49,041 nt of DNA from Shouchella shacheensis. GTDB lineage: Bacteria; Bacillota; Bacilli; Bacillales; Bacillaceae_D. The stretch lies in assembly GCF_001484965.1 (NCBI RefSeq), contig NZ_KQ947397.1, forward strand, positions 26,194 to 75,234. The letters are read 5' to 3'. Every line of letters starts with the position of its first letter. Position 1 is the stretch's first letter. The notes beneath the pieces were generated by a model, which saw nothing but the letters and a program-made list of their open reading frames with translations, did no database searches and was not told the DNA's origin. Both the position numbers and the translations under genes were made by a program. Shown here piece after piece: positions 7,686 through 17,540 of this stretch.

Positions 7686-10409
7686 ATGTCTAAAAACCAA
7701 GATGTATTCAACGCCCGTTCTTCGTTTGATGTAAACGGGAAAACGTATTCGTACTATTCATTAGACGCTCTCGAAAAAGCAGGACTTGGAGAAGTCAGCA
7801 AGCTGCCTTATTCCGTAAAAGTTCTCCTTGAATCCGTCTTACGTCAGTACGACGACTATGTTATTAAAAAAGAGCATGTAGAAAACCTGTCGAAGTGGGG
7901 AACCAAAGACGTCAAGCAAATTGATGTTCCATTTAAACCATCTCGTGTCATTTTGCAAGATTTTACAGGCGTTCCTGCGGTTGTGGACTTGGCTTCACTT
8001 CGTAAGGCGATGGCAGATTTGGGTGGAAACCCAGACGAAATCAACCCTGAAATTCCAGTTGATCTCGTTATTGACCACTCGGTGCAAGTCGATAAATTCG
8101 GCACGGACGACTCGCTACTCTTCAATATGAATCGCGAGTTTGAGAGAAACGGCGAGCGCTATGAATTCTTAAGCTGGGCGAAAAAAGCCTTTGACAATTA
8201 CAATGCGGTGCCACCAGCGACTGGGATTGTTCATCAGGTCAACTTAGAGTACATTGCAAACGTTGTCCATGCGGTAGAACAGGATGGCGAAACTGTAGCG
8301 TTCCCCGATTCTCTCGTTGGAACAGATTCCCATACAACAATGATTAACGGCCTTGGCGTTCTCGGCTGGGGTGTTGGTGGGATAGAAGCGGAAGCAGGCA
8401 TGCTTGGTCAACCTTCGTACTTCCCGGTTCCTGAAGTGGTTGGTCTGAAGTTCACAGGTTCTCTTCCGAGCGGAACAACAGCGACAGACGTTGCCTTAAA
8501 AGTGACGCAAGTGCTTCGTGAAAAAAGCGTCGTTGGTAAATTTGTGGAGTACTTCGGCCCAGGTCTTGCGGACATGCCGCTTGCAGATCGCGCAACCATT
8601 TCCAACATGGCTCCGGAATACGGTGCTACATGCGGGTTCTTCCCAGTCGATGAGGAAGCACTTAGCTACCTTCGTCTTACTGGACGTTCGGAAGAGCAAA
8701 TCGAGCTTGTGCGTGAGTACTGCAAAGCGAACGGCATGTTCTACGTACCGGGTGAAACACCGGACCCAGCGTACACAGACGTGGTTGAAGTTGATCTTTC
8801 AGAAATCCACGCCAACCTTGCTGGTCCAAAGCGTCCGCAAGACTTAATTGAACTTCCGGACATGCGGAAGTCTTTCCAAAAAGCAGTCGTTGGCCCTGAG
8901 GGCAACCACGGGTTCGGGCTTTTTAAAGAGGAGTTTAAGAAATCCGTCGATGTCAAATACAACGACGGACGTGAAACCAAAATGAAAACTGGGTCTCTTG
9001 CGATCGCGGCAATCACAAGCTGCACGAACACATCCAATCCGTATGTGCTTGTAGCGGCAGGTCTTGTTGCGAAAAAAGCAACAGAGCTAGGATTGGATGT
9101 TCCTGAGTATGTTAAAACATCGCTCGCTCCTGGTTCGAAGGTTGTAACGGGGTATTTAAATAATTCTGGTCTTATGCCACACCTTGAGCAGCTTGGATTT
9201 AACCTTGTCGGCTACGGATGTACAACATGTATTGGAAATTCCGGTCCCCTTGAAGAAGAAGTTGAAAAGGCGATTGCGGACAATGATCTACTCGTCTCAT
9301 CGGTTCTTTCCGGAAACCGTAACTTTGAAGGGCGTATTCATCCACTAGTTAAAGCCAACTACTTGGCTTCACCACCGCTTGTTGTGGCTTATGCACTTGC
9401 TGGTACCGTGGATATTGACTTGCAGAACGATGCCATTGGCACAAGCAAAGACGGCAAGCCGGTGTACTTCAAGGACATTTGGCCAACCAAGGATGAGATT
9501 AGCACGATCGTGGACAAGACGGTGACGCCAGAGTTGTTCCGCGAAGAGTACTCGGATGTGTTTACGAGCAATGAGCGCTGGAATCAAATTGACACAACAG
9601 ACGAGGCGCTGTATGAGTGGAATGACGATTCAACCTACATTGCGAATCCACCATTCTTTGAAAACCTTTCTGCTGACCCAGAACCAGTCAAGCCACTTTC
9701 TAACTTACGCGTGATTGGAAAGTTCGGTGACTCCGTGACAACGGATCATATCTCACCAGCAGGGGCGATTGGTAAGGCAACCCCTGCCGGTCAATACTTG
9801 ATTTCGCAAGGTGTAGAACCACGCGATTTCAACTCCTATGGTTCTCGTCGTGGAAACCATGAAGTGATGATGCGTGGGACGTTTGCAAACATTCGCATTC
9901 GTAACCAAATCGCTCCTGGTACGGAGGGCGGCTTTACGACCTACTGGCCAACTGACGAAGTCATGCCGATTTATGATGCAGCGATGAAGTACAAGGGAGA
10001 CAATACAAGCCTTGCAGTCATTGCTGGTCAGGACTACGGCATGGGCTCCTCACGTGACTGGGCGGCAAAGGGTACGAACCTCCTTGGGATCAAGATGGTG
10101 ATTGCCGAAAGTTTCGAGCGAATCCACCGTTCCAACCTTGTACTGATGGGCGTTCTCCCGCTACAGTTTAAAGAGGGGGAGAATGCGGAGTCTCTCGGGT
10201 TAACAGGGAACGAAAGTCTCTCTGTTGACATTAGTGATGAGGTTAAGCCAAGAGAGATCGTTAAAGTGACAGCGGTGGACGCCGACGGAACCAAAAAAGA
10301 ATTCGACGCACGTGTTCGTTTTGATAGCGATGTCGACGTTGATTACTATCGCCACGGTGGCATCCTGCAAATGGTTCTACGTGATAAGCTGCAAACCGTT
10401 CGTGGCTAA
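7686..10409 (+). CDS. acnA: Aconitate hydratase (AcnA/IRP1 type)
   Basis: This 907-residue TCA-cycle enzyme interconverts citrate and isocitrate with a [4Fe-4S] cluster. The three cluster cysteines are in SCTNTSNP (about 445) and [11 protein letters not shown] (about 511 and 514). [24 protein letters not shown] is near 215-240 and the swivelling domain ([19 protein letters not shown]) follows after residue 690. Full length for the AcnA family, which can also act as an RNA-binding regulator. GGAGGG precedes the ATG. Monocistronic, with a strong terminator. Confidence 0.98.
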   Translation: MSKNQDVFNARSSFDVNGKTYSYYSLDALEKAGLGEVSKLPYSVKVLLESVLRQYDDYVIKKEHVENLSKWGTKDVKQIDVPFKPSRVILQDFTGVPAVVDLASLRKAMADLGGNPDEINPEIPVDLVIDHSVQVDKFGTDDSLLFNMNREFERNGERYEFLSWAKKAFDNYNAVPPATGIVHQVNLEYIANVVHAVEQDGETVAFPDSLVGTDSHTTMINGLGVLGWGVGGIEAEAGMLGQPSYFPVPEVVGLKFTGSLPSGTTATDVALKVTQVLREKSVVGKFVEYFGPGLADMPLADRATISNMAPEYGATCGFFPVDEEALSYLRLTGRSEEQIELVREYCKANGMFYVPGETPDPAYTDVVEVDLSEIHANLAGPKRPQDLIELPDMRKSFQKAVVGPEGNHGFGLFKEEFKKSVDVKYNDGRETKMKTGSLAIAAITSCTNTSNPYVLVAAGLVAKKATELGLDVPEYVKTSLAPGSKVVTGYLNNSGLMPHLEQLGFNLVGYGCTTCIGNSGPLEEEVEKAIADNDLLVSSVLSGNRNFEGRIHPLVKANYLASPPLVVAYALAGTVDIDLQNDAIGTSKDGKPVYFKDIWPTKDEISTIVDKTVTPELFREEYSDVFTSNERWNQIDTTDEALYEWNDDSTYIANPPFFENLSADPEPVKPLSNLRVIGKFGDSVTTDHISPAGAIGKATPAGQYLISQGVEPRDFNSYGSRRGNHEVMMRGTFANIRIRNQIAPGTEGGFTTYWPTDEVMPIYDAAMKYKGDNTSLAVIAGQDYGMGSSRDWAAKGTNLLGIKMVIAESFERIHRSNLVLMGVLPLQFKEGENAESLGLTGNESLSVDISDEVKPREIVKVTAVDADGTKKEFDARVRFDSDVDVDYYRHGGILQMVLRDKLQTVRG

Positions 10410-10421
10410 TAAGAAAAAATA

Positions 10422-10466
10422 AAAAAACTCTACTCGTCATATGAAAAAACGAGTAGAGTTTTTTTG
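10422..10466 (+). terminator. acnA terminator
   Basis: ACTCTACTCG (10427-10436) pairs with CGAGTAGAGT (10450-10459), flanked by an A run on the left and seven T on the right. It could work in both directions. Confidence 0.9.
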
Positions 10467-10570
10467 CTTCGGTGGGGCAAAGCTCGAGATTTTTTAGTCC
10501 TGCCCCGAAATCTAAACTCAGGATTTCTGGTGAAAGCCTTACTTCCGCCGTCCGCTTCTGGCTTTTATTG
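10466..10570 (+). repeat. Dispersed repeat family A, copy A3
   Basis: GCTTCGGTGGGGCAAAGCTC, TTTTTAGTCCTGCCCCGAAA and AGCCTTACTTCC..TTCTGGCTTTTA match the ordered blocks of the other copies. It lies immediately after the acnA terminator. Confidence 0.7.
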
Positions 10571-10790
10571 TCATAAATAGTTCATAAATGAAAAACCCTA
10601 AGCGCGACACGTATGTCATAATGTAAGGAAAAGGCATGGGGGGGGTTTCGGTTATTTAGTTTAGAGGTCTAATCCATTTTGCTTGCATCTATTATAAGAA
10701 AGCATGTAAAGTGTGTTGTGATAGAATTGAATACATGAATCTCCAGGTAAATAAAAGAAATCAAGCAAGTAAAGAAGATGGGGGAACTGT

Positions 10791-13700
10791 ATGACGAATT
10801 TTTCAATCCGGAGACCAATATTCACGATTGTGGGGATGATCTTTTTTATTATCCTAGGAATTGTCTCCGTCACACGTATACCGCTGCAATTGTTACCAGA
10901 AATTGACCCACCCGTTGCTGCGGTAGCAACAAGCTATACGGATGTTAACCCACAGGAAGTGGAACAGATGGTGACGGTTCCGATAGAGAACACGCTCTCC
11001 ACCATCTCCGGCCTGGAGAGTATCACTTCCAATACGCAGGAAGGTTCATCCATTGTTGTTCTCGAATTTGACTGGTCGAGCTCTATTGAGGATGTCGAGC
11101 TAGATATTAATAACGCGCTTAGACAGCTCGACCTACCGGACGGCGCGGGGGAACCAAGCTTTTTAAAGTTTGACCCGTCGATGATGCCGATGATGCAGCT
11201 GGCGGTGACATCTGGCGATCAAGTAATTGATTTCCAGGATGAGGTGATGGATCTCGAACAAGAAATCCAAAAGATCCCTGGTGTTGCGAGTGTTGATGAA
11301 TCTGGAACGTTAACCGAGGAAGTTCAAATCAATCTGGATCGAGAGGCACTTGCCGATGCCAATGTCAACCAGGAAACGATTATTGGTGCATTGCAAGCGA
11401 ATAATGTATCGCTTCCAGGCGGTCTCGTTGAACGAGATGACCTCAGTTTGACGACGCGGGTGCTGAGCGAGGTTACTTCTCTTGAGGAAATTCGTGACTT
11501 GGTGGTAGGGACGGACCCCGAAATAGGCGATGAAATTACCATTAATGATGTAGCAACTGTCGAGATTACGACTGCTGACGAAGAAACATTAACACGCGCC
11601 AACCAAGAGCCTGCGATCAACCTTTCTGTCATGCAGGAATCAGAAGCGAATACGACCCAAACGTCAAACGCTGTAAATGAACGGCTAGATGAACTCCTGG
11701 GTGATAGCGACTATGAAGACTTAGATGTTGTGACGCTTTATGACGAAGGAGATTTCATTAACCAGTCGCTTGCCAGCGTATCTAGTTCGCTCGTGGCTGG
11801 TGGGGTTCTAGCAATGCTCGTTCTATTCTTCTTTTTGCGTAACTTTAAAACGCCATTGATTATCGGTCTTGCCATTCCTTTCTCGATTGTTGTCACCTTT
11901 GCGTTCATGTTCTTTGCGAACATTGGGATTAACATTATGACGCTTGGTGGCTTGGCACTTGGAGTGGGCCTTGTCATCGATAACGCCATTGTCGTGATTG
12001 AAAACATCTATAGGCATTTATCCAAAGGAAAAACGCCAAAGCTTGCAGCGTTAGACGGGACGAAGGAAGTGCTGGGTGCGATCACTGCTTCTACGCTAAC
12101 AACGATTTCGGTTTTCTTGCCGATTGTGTTCATAAGCGGGATCGTAGGGAATTTGTTCCAAGAGCTTGCCTTAACAGTGTCATTCAGCTTGTTGTCCTCG
12201 CTCTTTGTAGCGATCACCGTTGTACCGATGATTGCGAGTCGGGTGCTGAAGGAGCCGAGGGAAGATCGAGAAAGCAAACGACGCGAATCAAAATCGATGC
12301 TTGGACTTAAGAAACTTACCGAGTGGTCTTTGGGTCATCGTAAAACGGTCATCGGGCTGGTTGTCGTGATGCTAGGACTCGGCGGGCTGGGGTTGACAAC
12401 TGTTGGCACAGAGCTCATCCCTGACAGTGACCAGGGCTCCTTCACCGTCGATATTGAAATGGAAACCGGAACAAGTTTGACGCGCACGACTGAAACAGTA
12501 GATGCGGTGGAAAACGTGCTTGATGATCACCAGGAAGTTAGCGACTATGTCAGCATCGTTGGCTCGGCCGGGATGATGGCCGGAGGTTCTGAAGGAAGTC
12601 ATACAGCGCAAATGATGGTGTCGATGACGGGTCTTGAAGACCGCTCCATATCGACCGCAGAGTTTATTGAATCGATCAGTCGCGATCTAGAGAGAGCCGA
12701 TACAGATGCAGAGATTACAGCATCGACGCAAACGGCGGCGATGGGTTCAGAAGCGAATACTGTGCCGTTTACGTTGAGTTACACCGATCGTGAAGAGTTG
12801 TATGATACGGCCTATGAGCTTGAAGAAGAGCTCCTAGATGACTCGCTCATTACTGACGTCGAACTGAGCATAGAAGATCAAGCTCCGGAAATTTTAATTG
12901 AAGTGGACGAAGAGGCTGCTCGTGAAAATAACCTCACACCGGCTGACATTGGCGGGCAAGTCGGTGAAGCAACAAGAGGGCAGCAGGCAGCCACGGTTCA
13001 AATAAGCGGGGATGATGAAGAAAGCACTCAAACATACGATGTAATGGTGCAGCTCGATGCCTCCTTTACGGAATCAGTGGAAGAACTGGAAGATCTCTTA
13101 CTCTCCGCAGGGGATGAAGGAGAAACGGTCACTTTGTCTGAGGTAGCTGAAATTACAGAGGGCGAAAGTCCGGCAAGCATTCAACGCTCTGACCAGGAAG
13201 AGGCGGTTGAATTTACGGTCAGTTTCTCGACAAATTCTACGCTCAGCGATGTAACAGCGGTCATTAACGAAACCACTGATGATGTTGAGCTTCCAGACGG
13301 AATGACATTCTCGTATGGTGGCGAACAAGAAATTCTTGAGGATGCCATTGGCAGTATGGTGACGGCACTTATACTCGCGATCGTTTTCATCTACCTCATT
13401 ATGGCTGCTCAGTTTGAGTCATTTAGGCTGCCGTTCATCATGATGCTTACTGTGCCGCTCGTGGTGATTGGCGTTGCTCTGGCGTTAACACTTACGCAAA
13501 CGCCAATTGGAGTCACAACGTTTATAGGGATCATCATTCTTGTTGGAATTGTTGTGAACAATGGAATTGTCCTGCTTGATTTTGTGAATCAGCAAAAAGA
13601 AAAAGGCATGGGAACGTATGACGCCCTCGTGGAGTCCGTTCAGCTTCGGACACGTCCGATTCTCATGACGACAGTGACGACGGTTCTTGGAATGATTCCC

Positions 13701-14132
13701 CTTTCACTTGGTATCGGTGAAGGTGCCGAGCTCCAACAGCCGATGGCGATTGCTGTGATCGGCGGGTTAATTAGCGGTACGATCTTAACACTTGTCGTTA
13801 TTCCTGTAATATACAGCTTGATTGATAAAGAAACACGCTCTAAGCACCCGCGCTATGTTACGGTAGACGGTGAGTTTTATGAAGTAGACGATCGTAGGCT
13901 TCCGAAAGAGCAGGAGAAGCTCAGTGACGCTCCGGAGAAAGTGGGGGAAGAGGAGGCTATGTCTTATCAAGAAGCGCCTTCCCAGGAAGAGGGCACGAAC
14001 GCGGAGGAAGAGGAACCGCGTACAGGTGACTCTCCTAAAGCCGAAGAGTTGTCTAAAGAGGATATTCTCAAACTGCTCGAATCCATTGTCACATCTTCAA
14101 AAAAGGACGATAATGACAACAAAAAAGAATAA
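10791..14132 (+). CDS. swrC: SwrC-like RND efflux transporter
   Basis: This 1113-residue inner-membrane pump belongs to the AcrB/SwrC (HAE) RND superfamily. The start MTNFSIRRPIFTIVGMIFF, two large outer loops, a central helix bundle (about 335-545) with the proton-relay segment GLVIDNAIVVIENIYRHL, and a duplicated C-terminal bundle (about 850-1030) give the usual 12-helix architecture. B. subtilis SwrC exports surfactin; the substrate here is unknown. The outer loops are unusually acidic, consistent with a salt- or alkali-adapted cell. An acidic, Ser/Glu-rich cytoplasmic tail of about 85 residues extends past the core. No adaptor gene is adjacent. Confidence 0.92.
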   Translation: MTNFSIRRPIFTIVGMIFFIILGIVSVTRIPLQLLPEIDPPVAAVATSYTDVNPQEVEQMVTVPIENTLSTISGLESITSNTQEGSSIVVLEFDWSSSIEDVELDINNALRQLDLPDGAGEPSFLKFDPSMMPMMQLAVTSGDQVIDFQDEVMDLEQEIQKIPGVASVDESGTLTEEVQINLDREALADANVNQETIIGALQANNVSLPGGLVERDDLSLTTRVLSEVTSLEEIRDLVVGTDPEIGDEITINDVATVEITTADEETLTRANQEPAINLSVMQESEANTTQTSNAVNERLDELLGDSDYEDLDVVTLYDEGDFINQSLASVSSSLVAGGVLAMLVLFFFLRNFKTPLIIGLAIPFSIVVTFAFMFFANIGINIMTLGGLALGVGLVIDNAIVVIENIYRHLSKGKTPKLAALDGTKEVLGAITASTLTTISVFLPIVFISGIVGNLFQELALTVSFSLLSSLFVAITVVPMIASRVLKEPREDRESKRRESKSMLGLKKLTEWSLGHRKTVIGLVVVMLGLGGLGLTTVGTELIPDSDQGSFTVDIEMETGTSLTRTTETVDAVENVLDDHQEVSDYVSIVGSAGMMAGGSEGSHTAQMMVSMTGLEDRSISTAEFIESISRDLERADTDAEITASTQTAAMGSEANTVPFTLSYTDREELYDTAYELEEELLDDSLITDVELSIEDQAPEILIEVDEEAARENNLTPADIGGQVGEATRGQQAATVQISGDDEESTQTYDVMVQLDASFTESVEELEDLLLSAGDEGETVTLSEVAEITEGESPASIQRSDQEEAVEFTVSFSTNSTLSDVTAVINETTDDVELPDGMTFSYGGEQEILEDAIGSMVTALILAIVFIYLIMAAQFESFRLPFIMMLTVPLVVIGVALALTLTQTPIGVTTFIGIIILVGIVVNNGIVLLDFVNQQKEKGMGTYDALVESVQLRTRPILMTTVTTVLGMIPLSLGIGEGAELQQPMAIAVIGGLISGTILTLVVIPVIYSLIDKETRSKHPRYVTVDGEFYEVDDRRLPKEQEKLSDAPEKVGEEEAMSYQEAPSQEEGTNAEEEEPRTGDSPKAEELSKEDILKLLESIVTSSKKDDNDNKKE

Positions 14133-14140
14133 CAAGACGG

Positions 14141-14173
14141 AACCGACGGACCTGAAGAGGGTCGTCGGTTTTT
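14141..14173 (+). terminator. Terminator after the RND gene
   Basis: AACCGACGGAC pairs imperfectly with GTCGTCGGTT and is followed by TTT, directly after the stop codon. Confidence 0.75.
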
Positions 14174-14218
14174 CGTCATCATGGCGGTGGGAAGACCGCT
14201 TAACAGAGAAGTTACCAC

Positions 14219-14347
14219 TCATTTGGGAGAAGGCTCTTGGCATCGCGCGCTCCATTGGAGCAGTGCTTTCTCTTTTTTTGTTAACCTGCGTTTGAGTTTG
14301 GTTTCCAACTCAAGAACTAAACGTTTGGCAAGATTGTTGTTTTTCAT
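14219..14347 (-). CDS. Small basic hypothetical protein
   Basis: The 42-residue frame starts MKNNNLAKRLVLELETKLKR and continues RLTKKEKALLQWSARCQEPS. AGGAGG lies six bases before the ATG, an excellent Shine-Dalgarno. The amphipathic helix pattern with KLKRRLTKKEKALLQW looks conserved rather than random, but I cannot name a family. It lies convergent to the RND gene. Confidence 0.55.
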   Translation of the reverse strand: MKNNNLAKRLVLELETKLKRRLTKKEKALLQWSARCQEPSPK

Positions 14348-14493
14348 CTCATTCCTCCTCAGTCGTTTGGTCAAGCGTATGAGGGTGGCTCGGTTGTTAG
14401 AACTCCCTGTCTAAAAGAGGAATGATCTGTCGTATAAAAGCATGAGCCTTGAACACACTACAAAGAGCGCATGAGGGGTAGGAGTGATTATAG

Positions 14494-15195
14494 GTGTTTG
14501 ATTTTTGGACAGGATCGGATTCACTTCCGATCTATGGCTTTGTCATTCGTGCTTTTGTTGTTTATCTGTATATCTTTCTCATTGTGCGAGTGCTCGGGCA
14601 GCGGACGATGAGTTCCATTGATGCCCTTGATTTTATTTTCGGTGTTGTTATCGGGGATATTCTAGGAGAGCCGCTAACAGATGGGGAATTACCTCTTGCT
14701 GGCCCCGTTAGTGCCGCCGCTCTCGTTGCTATTCTTCACCTTGGATTAGCGTTTTTCTCATTAAAATCGACGAGACTTAGACGAGTTGTGGAAGCAGCAC
14801 CTGTGGTTCTTATGCGGGATGGACAGCTCTTACCGAAGCAATTAAAACGAATGAAAATCACGCTCGACTCATTTGTCATGGATTTGCGTTTAAATAATAT
14901 CGGTGATTTGAACGAAGTCGATTATGCGATTCTTGAAATGAACGGAAGGATCAGTGTAATCAAAAAAACTGAATATGAGAGCCTAACGCTGGAAGACATG
15001 AATCTATCTAAAGCGCGGAAAGGGTACCCAACCGTGGTAATTGAAGATGGAGTTGTACTGGAAGAGAACCTAAAAACAGTTGGAAATGAGCAATGGCTTG
15101 CGGATCAACTGACAAAAAGAGGTTACAAAAGTCCAGGAGATATCTTTTTTATGACCATTGACGAGTCGGGCTCTATGTTTGTTTCTCCTCGTTAA
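14494..15195 (+). CDS. DUF421 (YetF/YkjA family) membrane protein
   Basis: This 233-residue protein has three N-terminal transmembrane helices (about 14-34, 43-60 and 68-88) and a soluble DUF421 domain. Signatures are RVLGQRTMSSIDALDFIFGVVIGDI and PVVLMRDGQLLPKQLKRMKITLDSFVMDLR. The family is common in Bacillus (YetF, YkjA, YrbG); spore-germination-related roles are proposed for some members. It starts with GTG after GGGGTAGGAG. The C-terminal part carries a second domain of about 70 residues, typical of the longer YetF type. Confidence 0.88.
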   Translation: MFDFWTGSDSLPIYGFVIRAFVVYLYIFLIVRVLGQRTMSSIDALDFIFGVVIGDILGEPLTDGELPLAGPVSAAALVAILHLGLAFFSLKSTRLRRVVEAAPVVLMRDGQLLPKQLKRMKITLDSFVMDLRLNNIGDLNEVDYAILEMNGRISVIKKTEYESLTLEDMNLSKARKGYPTVVIEDGVVLEENLKTVGNEQWLADQLTKRGYKSPGDIFFMTIDESGSMFVSPR

Positions 15196-15254
15196 AAAAG
15201 GTTTAAAGATTCTCATAACGTGAAATACTGCTCATAGAAAGTAGGTGAGCAAAC

Positions 15255-15383
15255 GTGCGTAAACTCAGAAAATTGTCCTATGCTGAGCTTATACGGCAAA
15301 ACCGCGAGCGTCTCATGCAAGACGAACGAGAATTGGAGCGATTAGAAGATCGTTTTGAGCGTCGTCACTCGTTGCCCAAATAA
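15255..15383 (+). CDS. FbpB-like small basic protein
   Basis: This 42-residue protein starts with GTG and contains LRKLSYAELIRQNRERLMQD followed by ERELERLEDRFERRH. The pattern of a short basic start, (S)(F/Y)xELxxxNxxxLxxD and ELExIExRxExR is that of the Fur-regulated basic protein FbpB family, whose B. subtilis members act with the FsrA small RNA in iron sparing. AGGTG lies seven bases upstream. I saw no clear Fur box, so iron control is unproven. Confidence 0.6.
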   Translation: MRKLRKLSYAELIRQNRERLMQDERELERLEDRFERRHSLPK

Positions 15384-15471
15384 AGTGCCAATGACTGGGA
15401 TCCTTTAGCATTTTCATACATGCATGAGGGTTTCTTTTAGTGGAGACTATAAGTGCATGGGGGGATGAGGA

Positions 15472-15609
15472 ATGAGTCATAAAAATGGCTACATGCAGTA
15501 TCGACCGGATCATTTAGGCACCCAGCCGCGTAAATTCACGCGTAACAACGGGAAAAAAGTAGCGAACAAGTCAAATGAACAACCGGATTATGTCCCGCCA
15601 AAAGGGTAG
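15472..15609 (+). CDS. sspN: SspN, small acid-soluble spore protein
   Basis: This 45-residue protein has NGYMQYRPDHLGTQPRKF near its start, which matches SspN (pattern K-N-G-x-x-x-Y-x-P-x-H-L-G-T-x-P). It is basic and hydrophilic, as expected for a protein made in the forespore and packed with spore DNA. A GGGGGG run provides the Shine-Dalgarno and a terminator follows. In B. subtilis sspN also lies downstream of acnA; the companion tlp gene is missing here. Confidence 0.88.
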   Translation: MSHKNGYMQYRPDHLGTQPRKFTRNNGKKVANKSNEQPDYVPPKG

Positions 15610-15616
15610 TCCCGTT

Positions 15617-15644
15617 AAACCGTCAGAGTCCTGGCGGTTTTTTT
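15617..15644 (+). terminator. sspN terminator
   Basis: AAACCGTCAG pairs with CTGGCGGTTT (one wobble pair) around AGTC, followed by a T run. Confidence 0.85.
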
Positions 15645-15891
15645 GTTAGCTCGAGCGGAACAGCCTGCAGCGAGATTCAATAGGAACTTCCGATGCAAGC
15701 GATCGGATCTAGGAACGTACTATTGCTACCCACCCTTTTGCCCGGCTAAGTGTAGTGCTTGTGTGTAGACCGGCTTTTGTCTTTCGTTTTTTGACATTCT
15801 TTCTACATTCAAGCACTTTCATTCACTAGCGGTGTGTTTACTGCTATGATAGGGGCACGATCTTTATTATTGTTCAATAGGGGAATGTTCA

Positions 15892-17520
15892 ATGCTTGAA
15901 TCAGCTGTAAATATTTGTTTATATTTAGTTTTTGCCTGTTTAGCTGGCTACTTCATCTTAAATGTCTTGCCAAAAGACCGGAGGATGCCCCTAACCATAG
16001 GGAGTAAGGTAGTGCTTGGTCTCATCCTAGCCACTCCACTTCTCCTCTTTGTGGAAGTTGTGCGTCTATCTGTCATCTATGCTTCTTTTCTGTCCATCCC
16101 GTTACAAGAGTCCTTTCTTAATACAGTGAGTGACAGCGCGATCGGGCTTTCACTGCTCTTGACCTCAGGGATAACGATCGTGATGCTCATCGTATGGACA
16201 TTTTTGCGAGACAAAGTGCCCATGTTCGCACATATCTTGCTGTTAGCTGGCGTTGTAGCGATGATCGGGAGTGTCAGTCTTTCCAGTCACGGGGCGTCTG
16301 TGGCGGGAACACAAGGATTTCTCGCCAATGTCATTCATTTATTTTCGGTCTCCTTTTGGATCGGTCCGCTGTTTTTGCTCGGTTTTTTCACGACGTCTAT
16401 CAGTAGCCAAAGGAAGCTACACCAGTGGTTTTCTACCCTTAGCGTTTTTGCTGTTCTTTTGCTTATTATTAGCGGCTTCGTTCTCATGGGCGAGATGCAG
16501 CCAGATTATATGAATGGCTGGCTATTAACCTATGGACAGCTTCTTTTGATTAAGCATCTGCTGTTTGTGCCATTGCTTGTGTATGGATTTAGGCATTTTC
16601 TTGTGCTCAGTGGGAAAGGCAGGGAGCTATCTGGGAACGAACTAAAGCGTTCGTTTCGCTCAGAATCGTCATTGGCTTTTCTTATACTTGCAGTGACGGC
16701 GTTTATGACCCAACACCCCCCGCCTCATGAGGTCCTTCGAACGTTGCAGGTTGAGCCGATGAACAGTTTCACGACAGCATTCTTAAGTGAACCGCTTTTG
16801 GACAATCAGCTGCTTGGGTTCTCGCCAGGCCTCATCTCAATTCTACTGCTTGTCCTCGCCGCCTGTGCGCTCTTAGCTGCACTTTTCTTCGCTTGGTGGA
16901 AAAAGGAGACGATTTATACGACGATTCCAGTCGCAGTTTTCTTTATTAGTGCTTATTTTGGTTTGATGACGGGCATTACGCCAGGGGAGATTCCTGTGAA
17001 CTTAACGGTCCACGAGACAGTGGAAGAAGCCATTGGCGTTGAATTTGAAGAATCCGATGAATTTGAGCTTCTGGAAACGTTTGATTATGGTGAATCATCT
17101 ATTGTGGCCATGTACAAAGTAAATGAACGAGACCTTGTGGCAGAACGTCTTCAGTTAGAAGAAGAAGGGTATCGAAAATATTTAGATGCAACCGTAACGA
17201 TTGAGGACGGGTTCCTCAGAGACAATCAACAGTTTATGGAAACCTTTATGTATTTAAGCAATGACTGGGTCGATGAAGAATTGGCCACAACCTATGTATC
17301 GATTGGCTATGTGGCCGAGCCAGATGGGGTTGAGGCAGCAGAGATTGCTTTTTCAGAAGAAACGTATCCTGCCTTCGTAAAAGGCGATTTCATCCTTTCC
17401 GTTGTGAGTGAGAATGTGACGTATGAGGAAGAGCATCTGTTTCGCTTTATAGACGAAGGAGGCAATCTTCTAAATGAAGAGCACAAGCGCAGCATGATCC
17501 ATCAGGGGCATGCTCACTAA
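15892..17520 (+). CDS. CopD-family membrane protein with extracytoplasmic tail
   Basis: This 542-residue protein has about ten transmembrane helices and then a soluble acidic domain of about 170 residues ending in QGHAH. The membrane core contains the CopD layout: HLFSVSFWIGPL (histidine in a helix), LLIKHLLFVPLL and TAFMTQHPPPHEV. CopD/YcnJ proteins take part in copper uptake or resistance; histidines in these helices are the likely metal ligands. No N-terminal CopC-like domain is present, unlike YcnJ. AGGGGA precedes the ATG. The AAA ATPase gene starts 20 bp downstream, so the two probably form an operon. Confidence 0.75.
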   Translation: MLESAVNICLYLVFACLAGYFILNVLPKDRRMPLTIGSKVVLGLILATPLLLFVEVVRLSVIYASFLSIPLQESFLNTVSDSAIGLSLLLTSGITIVMLIVWTFLRDKVPMFAHILLLAGVVAMIGSVSLSSHGASVAGTQGFLANVIHLFSVSFWIGPLFLLGFFTTSISSQRKLHQWFSTLSVFAVLLLIISGFVLMGEMQPDYMNGWLLTYGQLLLIKHLLFVPLLVYGFRHFLVLSGKGRELSGNELKRSFRSESSLAFLILAVTAFMTQHPPPHEVLRTLQVEPMNSFTTAFLSEPLLDNQLLGFSPGLISILLLVLAACALLAALFFAWWKKETIYTTIPVAVFFISAYFGLMTGITPGEIPVNLTVHETVEEAIGVEFEESDEFELLETFDYGESSIVAMYKVNERDLVAERLQLEEEGYRKYLDATVTIEDGFLRDNQQFMETFMYLSNDWVDEELATTYVSIGYVAEPDGVEAAEIAFSEETYPAFVKGDFILSVVSENVTYEEEHLFRFIDEGGNLLNEEHKRSMIHQGHAH

Positions 17521-17540
17521 CACCAGTCAAGGAGTGGACG

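Noticed and set aside
15670-15715. ATAGGAACTTC sequence resembling half of a yeast FRT recombination site
   Set aside because: Only one arm matches and no recombinase or second arm is nearby, so it is coincidence.
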